Positions 11,018 through 22,113 of a DNA stretch of 64,000 nt are shown in pieces (within the stretch, counting starts at the first letter, position 1; each line of letters begins with the position of its first letter). The position numbers and the translations under genes are program-made. The notes beneath the pieces were generated by a model. It was not told the origin of the DNA, did not search any database, and saw nothing but the letters and a program-made list of their open reading frames with translations. The DNA is from Filosporella fistucella. Its lineage: Eukaryota; Ascomycota; Leotiomycetes; Helotiales. The stretch lies in the NCBI GenBank assembly GCA_030077755.1, contig JAQJZZ010000017.1, forward strand, positions 434,001 to 498,000, given 5' to 3'.

Positions 11018-12321
11018 TTATTCTTCCGGATCCGAGATGAAAGTTGCCTCCGTGTAGAGAATACCGGCCTCATTAATTTCCTCATCTCCCACCTTAATCT
11101 TTAGAGAGCTGGAATCTGGAGCGTACTTCGATTGTCAGTATGGGATCACTTCGATTAAGTGTTTAAGACTTACTTGGTAGATGTATGGCTTCGTCCCGGC
11201 AGCACCGGCAACGATTTGCTTCACAAATCCAGGCACTTCCTCCATAATGTCAACTCTGTCTCGTCTGCCTACAAGAGGGCCCTCGATAAGAGCGCTCAAC
11301 GTTTTGCCCTCCTTTGTCTTTCCACTCCATTCGAACTTGATTGCTTCAGGCTCTGGCCATCCATTTGTATCGGTTTTGATTTTGGTATGTGTCGCTGTAT
11401 TGTTAGCTCCGGCATAGATGATTTCGCCATCTTTCACAATGCCACCAACATTTACTGTGGTTGTACCATATGAAGCTGGAGTTGTATATTCCATCATGAT
11501 AGCAGCATAGTGTTCACTTTGGAAATTCGCAAATGTCCACTTTGCAGCTGCGTGATGTGGTTTCATTCCTTGCAAAGCCATGATAAACAATGCATTTCCC
11601 TTGAAATCAATCGGTCCATCTTTTGTGGTAATTGTTCCTTCACTCCGACTTCTTGGCCAGAAAGCATGCCTCATTGAGCCCCATGGATTTTTCGGATCTG
11701 TGCCAAAGAATGATCTCCCGTCCTTTCCGACCTGGAAACCAGGGGATTCTCGTGTGACTTTCAAATTGACAATGGAGCCCTCGTTGGTCATGGATTTGAT
11801 CGAATATGAGTTGCCATCCTCCGAGAGTTCCATCGCACAGTTTTCGGCATAAAATGAGCTTTTATCTTCATTGAAATCGATGTCTTTCAGTTGATCGGAT
11901 GACCATAACGGCTCTTTGTTCTCAGTCTTGGGATAGAAGATTTTCGTGTTGAATTGGGAGGTCGTGCGGATGCCCCTATCATATCTATTAGTTGCTGTTT
12001 TCTTGCAGATGCCCATAATTCATACGCAACATTGCTGTGTATAATCTGCACGAAGGCAATATGTCCAGTCTCTGCAAACATATAGAAAATCTGGGTCTCG
12101 ACAGATGTGGTATCCATAGCAATCCATGATAAGTCCTTTCTGGTGAGTTCTGTATACGGCGTTGTTTCAGCTTGCTTTGCGACAGACTGAATTGCGGATG
12201 GTCCATATATTGGTTCTCTGGTGCCAGCGACATTCGCCAGCCTTTATTAGGAGAACAGTTAGACAGGAACGAGGTTCACGGGGGTTCGGAAATCATACTG
12301 TTGTTTTGCCCAGTTGAACAT
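11018..12321 (-). CDS. svf1: Svf1-like survival factor
   Basis: Four exons, 12321-12299, 12241-12026, 11975-11174 and 11125-11018, give 382 residues, the usual length for the family. The first coding exon is 23 nt (MFNWAKQQ). Frame is kept across all junctions and the residues at the joins fit the family ([22 protein letters not shown]). Svf1 proteins have a lipocalin-like beta-barrel fold. In yeast they protect against oxidative and cold stress and have been linked to sphingolipid (ceramide) handling. Family-like segments include the N-terminal YGPSAIQSV, the central [15 protein letters not shown] region and the C-terminal TEATFIS. There is no signal peptide. It sits about 430 bp upstream of the amidase gene's 3' end, on the same strand. 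Confidence 0.9.
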
Positions 12322-12753
12322 CTTAACTGTGAATGTGTTGACTGCGATTTGACGTATCCAAGGTTGAAGATTTGAGGTTGTTGATCAGAAGTCTATCAAC
12401 GCCTCGAAATTTGTCTCGAGGCGAGGCGGTGGAGGGGTGTCGCTGGCTGGCGTGGCTCGTGTGTGTGGCGCCGCCTTCCCTACGTCAGCAGTTTGAGGGG
12501 TGAACAGAACAAAGCTTAATTGTTCATCTTGTCGATTCATCAATCATGCACATGTCAATCATTCCAAGTTTTACTTTTTTTTGTTGCCTTAATGGCTACT
12601 TTGAACAAGTCTACCACAATAACGCAACTGGATGATCCTTACAGCAGTCTCATGCAAGTTACCAACGCATAGCTACATAGACCACTATCAACCATCACCC
12701 TCTCATTATTCTTCCATTATTTCAATCATCGAGGGAATTCCCATGTTTACATC
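12322..12753. other. Intergenic between SVF1 and the amidase gene
   Basis: It should hold the SVF1 promoter and the 3' UTR of the amidase gene. I see no further feature. Confidence 0.4.
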
Positions 12754-13811
12754 TTACAGTTCAGGATATACATCCGTTCTCCTTTTCAGCGGCACTTCCC
12801 TACGCAATCGATTTACCTCTGACAGGTCGAGTGAGGCAATAGCTATCTCCGGCTCATGGAAATCACTTCCCAATTCTGCCAATATGTCTCCCCATGGACT
12901 AATAATCATTGAATGACCGTATGTGACTCGGAGTTCGTTATGGTGGCCTGCTTGAGCTGCGGCGACTACATACGATTGTGTTTCAATTGCTCTAGCACGA
13001 AGCAAAATTTCCCAATGAGCTTTCCCTGTTGGGACGGTAAATGCTGAAGGGTAGGCAATGATTTGAGCTCCTTGTCTTTTCATTGACAAAGGCACCTCTG
13101 GGAACCGAAGCTCGTTGAACGTCAGTGCTCTGTCTTAAAATTCAAGGAGGGCTCACATCAAAGCATATCATTAGACCAACCCGGCCTACACTGGTTTGGA
13201 AGGGTGCCAGGATCTCCATACCTTCCTCAAAGATACTATACTGCACATCAGAAATTGGCTCCAGGTTGGACAATGTATCCTCACTCGCTTTCCCTTGCTT
13301 GAGGACCGTTGGCGAGGTTCATATCAAAGAGGTGCAACTTTTGATACCGCTGGACGATCTCACCATCTTCAGAGATCCAGATCGTGGTATTCTTTATCTT
13401 CCCAGAGTTCTTGATGTCACCTGGTTCATGGATCCCAGCGTTTATCGCTATTCTATTCTTCTTGGCTGCTTCCTGCAGACCTTTGACATAAAAACTGTCG
13501 TGAACCGATTTAACTAAGCTCTTTGTCTCGTCTGCCGAATGACTGATGTAGTCGGATGCTTCGGGTAGGAAGAGTGCCTACTTGTTTTAAGAAATGTGAG
13601 CACTCAGATTAATCCCCACCACAAGTTATCTAAAACAGTTCATACCTTTGCACCAGCTGCAACAGCTTTCGCAACAAGGATTCGGGCTTGAGATAGATTA
13701 TGCTTCATGCTAGATGTCGAGCACATTTGGCCCACGGCCTGTAAGATTAGACGTCGAGAAATTTGTTGAACAAACAAAAACAGAACATACAATTATTGTT
13801 TCCCCTCCCAT
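12754..13811 (-). CDS. Nitrilase-superfamily amidase (NIT1/NIT2-like)
   Basis: Five exons, 13811-13791, 13738-13646, 13577-13285, 13235-13157 and 13110-12754, encode 280 residues, typical of single-domain carbon-nitrogen hydrolases. The catalytic triad is complete: Glu44 in LFLPEAS, Lys118 in YQKLHLFD and Cys160 in ICFDLRFPE. Residues around the cysteine resemble the NIT1/NIT2 branch, whose members act as deaminated-glutathione amidase or omega-amidase in cytosol or mitochondria. One junction needs care: the third intron ends at TATAG, five bases beyond an in-register CAG, because only that acceptor keeps the frame through the catalytic region. The substrate cannot be fixed from sequence. NIT2-like deaminated-glutathione repair is my first choice. 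Confidence 0.9.
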
Positions 13812-14518
13812 ATTGCAATGTGGAATAAGTTGGTTCTAATCTTTGTCCGGTCCTTTCTTATCAAATATGAGAGGAGCGTGTTGAATCTAGTTTAGGAGAA
13901 AAGTTTGGCGTGAAGGAGATGTTGTCAGTTTGCCGACCCTTCGGACGTAGTATTTACTAGCTTTTTCTTGTTCTTCTTTTCATGCCATGCACGTTGAATT
14001 TGTTGTTTGAAGCTCTCCTAAACGGCTTGAGGTTCAAATACCGGTAGCTTGGTACGTCAACTCATGACTCGTAACCTGCTTTCAAAGCAATAGACTCGAG
14101 TCATAAAGAGGGGTCACACCAAAGTACTTGCCCCCTATATCAGACTTCTCACAGATCTCGCCACATTGCAGAGGATATGTTTTTCATTTATTCTCGTTGC
14201 AATATAAGAGGAGGAGGGGTTTGCGGGTTGTGAACAAATCTCAATTGAGCAACCTCCCACACCATCATCTCTACTCCTTTGGAATAAAAGAAAATTTTCT
14301 ACGAAGAGAGCAGATGTCGATACGACAATTCTGAGAATTGGAGAATGCACGATGATCAAGTGAGTATCTCAAGCACTCCTGTGTTTCAGGGTCTCGATTA
14401 AGCATCGTTTTCTGCTGTAAGTTGAACCAATTTCTGACCATCGAAATGATAATTTTTCTCCAAGTCAGGCAGGAAAATTTCAAGCAAAGTCAACTGCTGG
14501 CCCAGATAGCTCCTTATT
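13812..14518. other. Intergenic upstream of the amidase gene
   Basis: It lies between the amidase start and the 3' end of the methyltransferase relic. Frames at 14128-14483 overlap on both strands and show no motif. The stretch at 14398-14518 may still hold decayed C-terminal methyltransferase sequence. Confidence 0.35.
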
Positions 14519-15590
14519 CGACCCTCTGACACAAAATACAAACAGGAATCCAATTGTAAACCACCGCTCTCTTCTCTACTAGCTTTCCCCAAGCCTCTTC
14601 CACTTCCGCCATCTCATGGCCACTTCTCTTTATTCCCATCAAGATCTCAGAGAGGGCCATCAGGTATGTATTTGCGCAAAGCTGCACTAAGTCACGTTGA
14701 AATGGACCATTACTGGAATATAGGGTGGAAAAGCCCTGGCGAGGAAGACTTGTAGGGAGATCCGACACCCATCTAGGAATGGGATGTTAGCGATCCGGTT
14801 AGAGAACAAGCTAGGACACGTTCGTTGGATGAATAACGTACTCATATTGTAGGCCAGCCTTTGTAAAGAGGGTCTTCACCTGGGTTGCAAAGTTTGAAGC
14901 TTCTTCGTTTTGTACGGATTGATTGACCAGGTCGGCGTCTTCCCATTAGATGTAGCCTTCTAGCTCTGTATCTTGCTGTCAGGCTTTTGTTCTTCTTTGT
15001 ACATTATCAGTTACAATCATGCAAGAAATTTACTTAGAAGCATTTTGACATGTTTAATCAAAGGTATTGTATTGTTCCCCTGCAGATTACTCGCCCACAT
15101 TCTTAGATGTACAACGTGTTATTGACCTATCAAGTGAGTAGACGGATCATTCAGTGAATCCAGAAGTCCAAGGGTGACATTTCTTGGCCACAACTGTTCA
15201 GAAGGGCATTGTGCTCCGCAAATATCATAACCATAGAGCTCGAGAGTGGTCGGGAGGTTGCGTGCAGCGTCGAAAAGCCAAACGCTTGATCAGTGAGTAT
15301 ATGAAATGAGTAGCTTGGGAATGGCAGTTGTTTTACTGACCCAGTACCTGTTCCAAGCTCGGCTATCTTCATGCCAGCGGTCATGAGGATCTTGGGGTGA
15401 AGGAGATACCCCAGGTGCATTCGCCAAAGTAGGTGCTAGGCATCGAGACTGCAAAAGGGTAAGGATCGTATCTGCCCTCTGTCTTATTAAAATGAATTAA
15501 GGCGCGACTTTAGGCGCACCGTATTGAGTCAGAGATACCTCTGCCTAGGACGTAGTCATCTTCCTGAGAGATTGTACAGATGATAGACAT
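14519..15590 (-). pseudogene. Broken SAM-dependent methyltransferase
   Basis: Reading the minus strand from ATG 15590, I can follow a class I methyltransferase of the fungal secondary-metabolism type: YVLGRGISDSIR, then an intron, LLWRMHLGYLLHPK, the SAM-binding loop KIAELGTGTG, a second intron, VWLFDAARNLP, then a WEDAD segment and a C-terminal helical part (GFSTLYSSNGPFQRDL). The gene is interrupted. A TAG at 15435-15437 stands where CAG would be expected. A TAA at 14946-14948 stands just before WEDAD, where CAA is likely. The stretch at about 15000-15120, expected to code for the middle of the domain, is only partly readable, and the frame changes near the C-terminus. Both stops can be explained by a single C-to-T change in a CpA context. 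It is divergent from the second broken gene, about 1 kb away. Confidence 0.8.
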
Positions 15591-16641
15591 TCTGGGCAGT
15601 TTGAGAGGCCTGCAGATTGTAAGAATTGCAGAATTGCGAGGTAGATACGAGCAGATTTTTTGAACTGCTCATTATCAGCTTCCAAGTGGGTTCCGATATA
15701 CGGTACACTGAGGCGCTATCTGCTCAACATCGCCAAGATACCAAAATCAGAGAAGGTAAGACCAAAAAGACGCCTTGCTTGTCGATGATATAGATGGCTG
15801 ATACCCAGCCAGACACTAATCTGTCAGATACCGTCAACAATAGCGGTGAGAGTATTGGGCAATGAAGACTTGAGATAGAGTATTCCGATATCTTCTATCG
15901 TTTCGATCACTAGGGAGGGAACTGGTAAACACGGGACAAGTATTTGTCAGTGAAGGCCCCATGAGTAAAGCTGTCGCTTGACGACATATACAGATTGACG
16001 ATTTGGGGTGATCATCATGTTGGAAAGGCCAAATACCAACACAACCTTCAAGTGGGAGGAATGCGGCTTGCATGAAACTGAATATCACTAAGCGCAAATT
16101 AAAATTACTGGTTGATACTGCATTGGATTTGGTTGGTGCTACATATTTATTGGCTTTGAAATTGATAGTTATCTATGTAAGGAAAGCCTTGAGGCGCCCA
16201 GGAGCAAATACAACTGGTCACCATGTGATTGGTTCACTGTGAACTATCGGGGACAAATAAATGAAGGCTCTTGATCATCAGCGAGGAGGTCTTGTATTAC
16301 ACGAGTGGCCAGCTTGGCTTGCTTGGAGAGAGTAGCACAACAGTAAAGCCCAAAAATGCTTCTGAAGTGAGATATGGCGGGCTTGATCAGCTGCCAAAGG
16401 CTGCTGTGGGTTCTCAGCAGGCTATTGTCCCCAGTTTCTGCTTAGTGAAGATGTTTTGAGCTTGAATTATGGTCTTTTTGTGTGATAGAATTTTAAACAT
16501 GAAGGACAAGAGAGGGTGAAGTATCAATCTAAAAGCTTCAAAGTCCTCTCTTCTTTTCATAATTTGATTTAACTTGAACAAGTCATTCCTGCAAGAATGG
16601 ATCGTCCAATGCAAAATATATTGGTATTACCTGGTGGCATA
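15591..16641. other. Region between two divergent relic genes
   Basis: About 1 kb between the two broken, divergent genes would have been their shared promoter. Small frames (15834-16097 minus, 16271-16459 plus) show no family. I see no intact gene. Confidence 0.4.
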
Positions 16642-18187
16642 ATGAACTTGGAAACCGTTGTCAATATTCTCACAGAAAATAAAGGTGACAGCCCGGTCCT
16701 ATTGTGTCAGTGAAACACCATGCTCATCAGATTCTAGATGAGGAATCCTTCGCATACGAACGTCAAGGCATTTGGCATGTTGGCATCGGAAAGCGAGCAT
16801 CTTTAGTCAGTCTCCCTCTATCGTATCTCCTATACACGCTAGAGCTTTCTGATCCGTTTGTTTGTATCTTCCATGTCGCAGACATCGTGCTGACTTAGTA
16901 GACGATTGATGCTCAGGGACAGAAAGTGGTGATCGATCCAGCAGAACAGCAGGATGCTAATTCAATATTTGGCCCTCTTATTGAAATTATCCGTGCCTTC
17001 GTATCCAAGTACCATGCAAATTGAATAAAGTTTTTTGGTCATATCGGATTGAATTATGGCTCCCACGTCCGAGGACAAGCATACAACCCTGGGAAATGGC
17101 CACTTGTCAGCTTGATGGTACCTATCACCGATATCACCTTGAATGAAGGCAAGGTTGTCATCCGTGGCACCAATGAAAAGCACATGTCCAACATATGGAA
17201 CCTCATCAACAGCAAATTTGAGCAAAAGATTGGTGCACCAAATCCTGTTGATGTCCGAGGTGGCGATGGGAAATACATGACGGAGGTTGCCACGGCTACC
17301 GAAGAGATCAAATCAGGAGAATACACAAAGGTAATCATTTCCCGTGTTGTCGAACTTAAACAGAGAGTCGATATGCCAGCAACGCTTTTACATGGTCGGC
17401 GTGGCAATTCTCCAGCTAGGAGCTTTGCAATGAAGCATGATGGGTTTCAAGCTGTTGGCTTCAGCCCTGAGCTTGTCCTTTCAGTCATCGATCGCAAGGT
17501 CACTACCGAACCTTTGGCAGGTACTTGTTATGTACTTGTTCTAGGTTCGGCACGGAAGAGGAGATCAACGCTCGTACTAGAAAATGTATCAATGACCCAA
17601 AGGAGATTCTGGAGCACGTCATCTCTGTTAAGGAAGCTTTCGAAGAGGTCAGCCAAGTTTGTGAGGATGGCACAGTGGTCATTGAGGAATTCGTAAGTAC
17701 TCTTTCTCAGTCGCGGAAAGATCATACACCTTCAAGATCGCTACATAGAACAAACCCTGCTCGTTCCTCAAAATCGAGGCTGACATCCAAGACATAGATG
17801 AATGTCAAAAAGCGAGGCAGCGTCCAACACCTCGGATCTCGTGTTACTGGCCATCTCTCTGCCGATAAAGACGCATGAGACGCTCTCAGCATCATCTTCC
17901 CCTCCATCACCGCATCCGGTATCTTGAAGAACAAGTCCCAAGCCGCACTTCAGTGTATCGAGACCGTTCCTCCCGAGCTATACTCAGGGGCTATCTTAAT
18001 GATCGAAGGTGGAAGTTTCTTCGGGGCTACGCTGTGTCTTCGTACTGTGTTTCAAGATAAGGGGAGGCAATGGATTCAGGCTGGAGCTGAGGTCGTTGAG
18101 ATGTCGAAGCCGGAACGGGAGTTTGAGGAGACATGCGAGAAGTTGGGTAGTATTGCTCCTTTCGTTGCGTTTGAGGACGGTTACTGA
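16642..18187 (+). pseudogene. Broken salicylate/isochorismate synthase-like gene
   Basis: The segments in order are those of a chorismate-utilising enzyme of the salicylate-synthase (Irp9/MbtI-like) type: an N-terminal MNLETVVNILTENK, YERQGIWHVGIGKRASL, then EYTKVIISRVVELKQR, GFQAVGFSPELVL, TEPLAGT, INDPKEILEHVISVKEAF, VQHLGSRVTGHL, ITASGI and YSGAILMIEG. Four lesions break it. There is a frame change near 16700. A TGA at 17022-17024 and another at 17876-17878 each stand where the flanking sequence suggests TGG. An 11-bp direct duplication (GTACTTGTTAT at 17521-17531, repeated from 17532) shifts frame just after TEPLAGT. Two likely introns (ending about 16919, and 17693-17797) remain recognisable. 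An intact enzyme would convert chorismate to isochorismate and/or salicylate, often for siderophore-like products. Confidence 0.85.
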
Positions 18188-18966
18188 TTTTGATTGATTA
18201 CAGTAGATGGTGAGTTGGCGTGGTGGGAACGTTTGGGTAGACTGTTTGGAGATAGTCCTGGTTTTGGGCGTCAGGTTTTGGGACTCAATACTCTGTTGAG
18301 GTAGTCAGTTCTATGATGTTTTAAGATTCCGGTGCGGTCTCGAATCATTCGTAAAAGACGCTTATGTAAATAAGTTTATTTTCGTGATCAAATCTGATTC
18401 TTCAATCCAAGACAGAATCAGAATATACTGCGAGTTCAAAGCGTGGATTTGCGATCATTGGTATGGTGAGAAAAGGGGCGTAAGCGAAGAAGTATAAGTG
18501 ACGCATGTAAACTTCCTTAGCCCAGCCGTTTAACTTCGCAGATATCAATATTAAGAAGAGAATCATACCAAGATTCTTGTTCACAATACGGGGTTTCCCG
18601 TGAATTTTAGACTGTGTTTTTGTTTTACTGTTGAAGATTTGAGCTTGGTTCGTAGATGTGCCATGGAATCCAACAAAGTCATCCAACAAAGTCATCAATG
18701 GGTCCATGACCAACCACAGGACCTTAACATTGAATTTCGTGACTAGAAAATGCTAAGAAGTACGATATGCGTTATCTTTCCACTTCGAAAGCACTTTAGA
18801 ACACACAATAGGTACAAAATTTCAGAAGGTTTAGGTGACACGTGACCTTCAATTCTGCGAAAACCTAATTCCTCAGGCCTTCAAAATATTTCTCATTCCC
18901 CAAACCTCCAAGCTCCAAACATCCAATACCTCCCCTTCCGTCCAGCTCAATCCCACAACCACCACC
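18188..18966. other. Intergenic with a possible membrane-protein fragment
   Basis: A minus-strand frame at 18402-18713 (103 codons) contains a hydrophobic stretch (LGMILFLILISAKLNGW) and YFFAYAPFLTIP. It reads like a piece of a polytopic membrane protein and could be a third relic of the neighbouring decayed cluster. I cannot name a family. The last part of the region holds the promoter of the uL11m gene. Confidence 0.3.
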
Positions 18967-19482
18967 ATGTCGCGCGCCAAAGTAGCAACAGACCAGATAG
19001 TCAAGCTCATCGTGGGCGCCGGTCAAGCAAGTCCCAGTCCGCCCGTCGGTCCTGCGCTAGGAAGTAAAGGAGTGAAATCCATGGATTTCTGTAAAGTATG
19101 TCCTTCCCATTCTCCCTCTCCCTCAAAATCCCGATTGGAATTAACATTTCTAAAGGAATTTAATGCCCGTACAGCACACATGACCCCCGGCATCCCCATC
19201 CCAGCACGCGTAACAGTTCGTCCGGACCGTTCCTTTCACTTCGAGATCCGTACGCCTACCACTGCGTACCTGTTACTGAAAGCGGCGGAAGTGCCGCTTA
19301 CGAAGGGGAAACTGAAGGGGAAGAGTGGGAATGAGATCGTGGGGACTATCAGTCTAAAACATGTTTATGAGATTGCGAAGATTAAGCAGAGTGAGCTTCG
19401 ACTGAGTGGACTTAGTTTGGAGGGGTTGTGCAAGAGTGTTATTGCGCAGGCGAAGAGTGTTGGGGTTGCTGTTAAGCCTTGA
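18967..19482 (+). CDS. mrpl19: Mitochondrial ribosomal protein uL11m
   Basis: Exons 18967-19095 and 19156-19482 encode 151 residues. The 60-nt intron (GTATGT to CTAAAG) is a multiple of three and has no stop, so the unspliced frame stays open. The family sequence [17 protein letters not shown] shows it must be removed. The protein matches L11: an N-terminal domain with [21 protein letters not shown] and a C-terminal RNA-binding domain ending with a helix rich in small residues. L11 binds the GTPase-associated region of large-subunit rRNA. The organellar form is preferred because the sequence is bacterial-like rather than like cytosolic L12. No long presequence is visible; mitochondrial L11 proteins often lack one. 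I start at 18967 (MSRAKVAT), not at an upstream in-frame ATG, because homology begins there. Confidence 0.93.
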   Translation: MSRAKVATDQIVKLIVGAGQASPSPPVGPALGSKGVKSMDFCKVCPSHSPSPSKSRLELTFLKEFNARTAHMTPGIPIPARVTVRPDRSFHFEIRTPTTAYLLLKAAEVPLTKGKLKGKSGNEIVGTISLKHVYEIAKIKQSELRLSGLSLEGLCKSVIAQAKSVGVAVKP

Positions 19483-22113
19483 GCTATGGATGCAATGGAG
19501 GGAAGGAGAGGATTGAGGTGAGAGGTGAGCAATTGGAGGAATTGCTGTTGTATGATGGGGTGGTTGTTGGTATTTGTGACAGTACAGCATATATTATTGG
19601 CGAGTGAGATACTTGCCTATGGAGAGAGCTGAATAAGCTAAAAGAGAGAAAGAGACAGACTCGACTTGTTCTTGATCGACATTGCGTTGGCGTTTGGAGA
19701 GGGTTGTATATCATGATGGAATGCTGAGCTTAAAAGCATTGTATAGTAGGACACCAAGATTACAGTGTCTATGTATGAAAATCCTCGACTCATTGTCAAT
19801 TTTGACCTAGGTGATATGGGTTTGATGATGATTCTTGTGGATGGCTTGCTGGTGTGTATATGGTTTCTTGAGAGACTTTATGATATGATTAGAGCGGTGA
19901 GGAGCTGAACTGTCTGTACCACTAGTGCTATGAAGCAGTCAGTTTGTATGGGTATCTAGTTAAGGTTTACAATGAGGCGTTCAAAAGCTCTACCCGGCAT
20001 ATGTGAGTACCTAGCTTGACAAAAGGCTCCAGTATATAGTTATGTAATTGGCCGGCTTAGGACCTTTCTTTGTATAGCCAGTGATCGAAAGTTTACGTTG
20101 GATAAGTAATTTGGTGTTAGAAAGCTGTTTGTATACATTTCAAAATGCTCTCCGCAAAGTTTACTCCTATAGCTAGCTAAAATAATTGACTTCTCAAATT
20201 ACTTCACCGACTAAATACACGGTAGAGCTTGCTAGGGGCTAGTAAGTCTTAGCTTCAACGAATATTCCAGATCTTCTAGTCGCGTGTCTTTCTTTACCTG
20301 AAGGCGAGTATATCTTACAGCCCGTAGTTTGAATTTATTGTATCTACCAAGGTTTCGGCGTTCAGTCAATTGGCACTGAGATTGCCTGATTCAAAGCCAT
20401 TAACATGCTAAGAGCCCCAGCATTTCTCCGCCTAAACCAGGCCAAGTGCTCTATAGTCACACAATCATCTGTAAACATCACATGAGGCTTGGATGACCAG
20501 CCTCAAACCTCCCATATTTCCGCATAGCAGAGGCAAATTATTTATATATATCCACAAGGTTGAATCCTTGATGGTCATCACGTGTAGAAGAGTTAAAAGC
20601 TTCCAGACTTTTTGGTCCCGGAATCGGATCTGCAGGGCAGCCGCCTCGGCACAAAGCAGCAGATATCGTCCAGTATCCGGCACTGCCTAATCAAGCCTTC
20701 CACGGTGCATGGCAACACCAGGGCAGAAAACACATCTCAGACATGCTTCTGTGATCTGCACCTACGAAAACTACCTTACAGCCGAAGAAGATCCGTTCAC
20801 GGCGGTTGGAATTGGCGATGGAAGTACCAAGGTACTCCATCCCCGGTGCCTTATCCATTTGTTGTCCTCAACGTGTTCGTCCCAAAAGGCGGTGGTGCAT
20901 CTTCTCTGAATCGTATTCGTCTGTTCCAAAAGTTGTTGGCCGGGTTATGACTCTTCTGGGCCAATTTCGGAGGGTTTGCCATGCCCCATGCCGATTTTTT
21001 TGTCGAGTCCACGTCCCAGTTTCTCGGCGGGATGTGAGAAAATACAAGGGGGCAGCCCACTTGAAATTCAATTCTGCGCCGCCTTCCAGAACACTCATCG
21101 CTGCATTTGCACATGAGACAGCGGTGCGGTGAGAATTAGTACCATGGAAGGCGTGTTGGTTTGTCGCGTTCAACTCGGACTACGGAGCATTTTGCACATG
21201 AAATTCTCTGCAAAGAGTCTTCTTTTTGCTGGTGGCCTATCAGCGGCAGCGGTGGAAGATATACCCACGCTTCAATGACGGGTTATTGATCATATCTGGC
21301 CTGGCTGGCTGCAATAGTTTGAGGACTCCGATGCTGACAACACCTGCTTCACCTGCAACCTTAAACCCCGACTCGCTTGGATCAACGGCAAACGCGCTGC
21401 CCGTCATCAAGAATCAAGAGAGAGTGCTGGTTGGTGCGAGTAGGCAGTTAGGCGTGGGCGTGGTCGTGATATGATGCTGGCGATGTGCGACCGCCTACGC
21501 AGGGTCGACTCATCAGAAACTCAAGACAATTGGAAAAACATAGCTAGCTGCGTCCACAGTCAGCTCCCTCGGGTTTCGTAGCAAATACTGCTATCCTCTT
21601 GGGCCGGTGTATCCCCCAATTTTGCGACTCGTGCATCCCGCCCTACTCCAATAATTCCAATCCTTCCTTTCACTCGGTCAAGTCAGGTCAAGTCAAGCCA
21701 GCATTGTTCCCGGCAAAAGTTCATACAGTATTACCTTACTTCCAGTCTCCTGCGTGCTGCGACAGCGACTACGCTGCGCCTACGCCTCTATCGCTCCTGG
21801 CCCGGTTCCTGCGATTGGCGCAATTTGCCATATCTCTATCGAACGGCAGCCAAAGGGTACCGATATCCGTCCTGTACTTGCAGTACCTACTGTACTACCA
21901 GACTACCCAGACTACCTCCCACCTACCCAAAAGGTGAACGAGCCAAAAACAAGAGCCAGAGATTAGCCCCACCAACGACAACTTCTCTACTGCGCAGCTT
22001 CTGCTCCACGATCCTTCCATCCATTGCATCTATCCTTCAATCCTCAAGGGGATCTGCCTGCTTGTTCCTAGTGCTGGGGCAACCCCTCTACGTATATTAT
22101 ACCCTCACCCGCA
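19483..22113. other. 2.6 kb intergenic region
   Basis: Several frames of 60 to 112 codons lie between 20465 and 21966 on both strands, but they overlap and none has a recognisable motif or a convincing splice partner. The part after about 21600 is C/T-rich and probably belongs to the leader and promoter of the kinase gene. Confidence 0.4.

Noticed and set aside
20465..21966. Cluster of 60- to 112-codon frames on both strands between uL11m and the kinase
   Set aside because: They overlap one another, show no conserved motif, and could not be joined by plausible splices.
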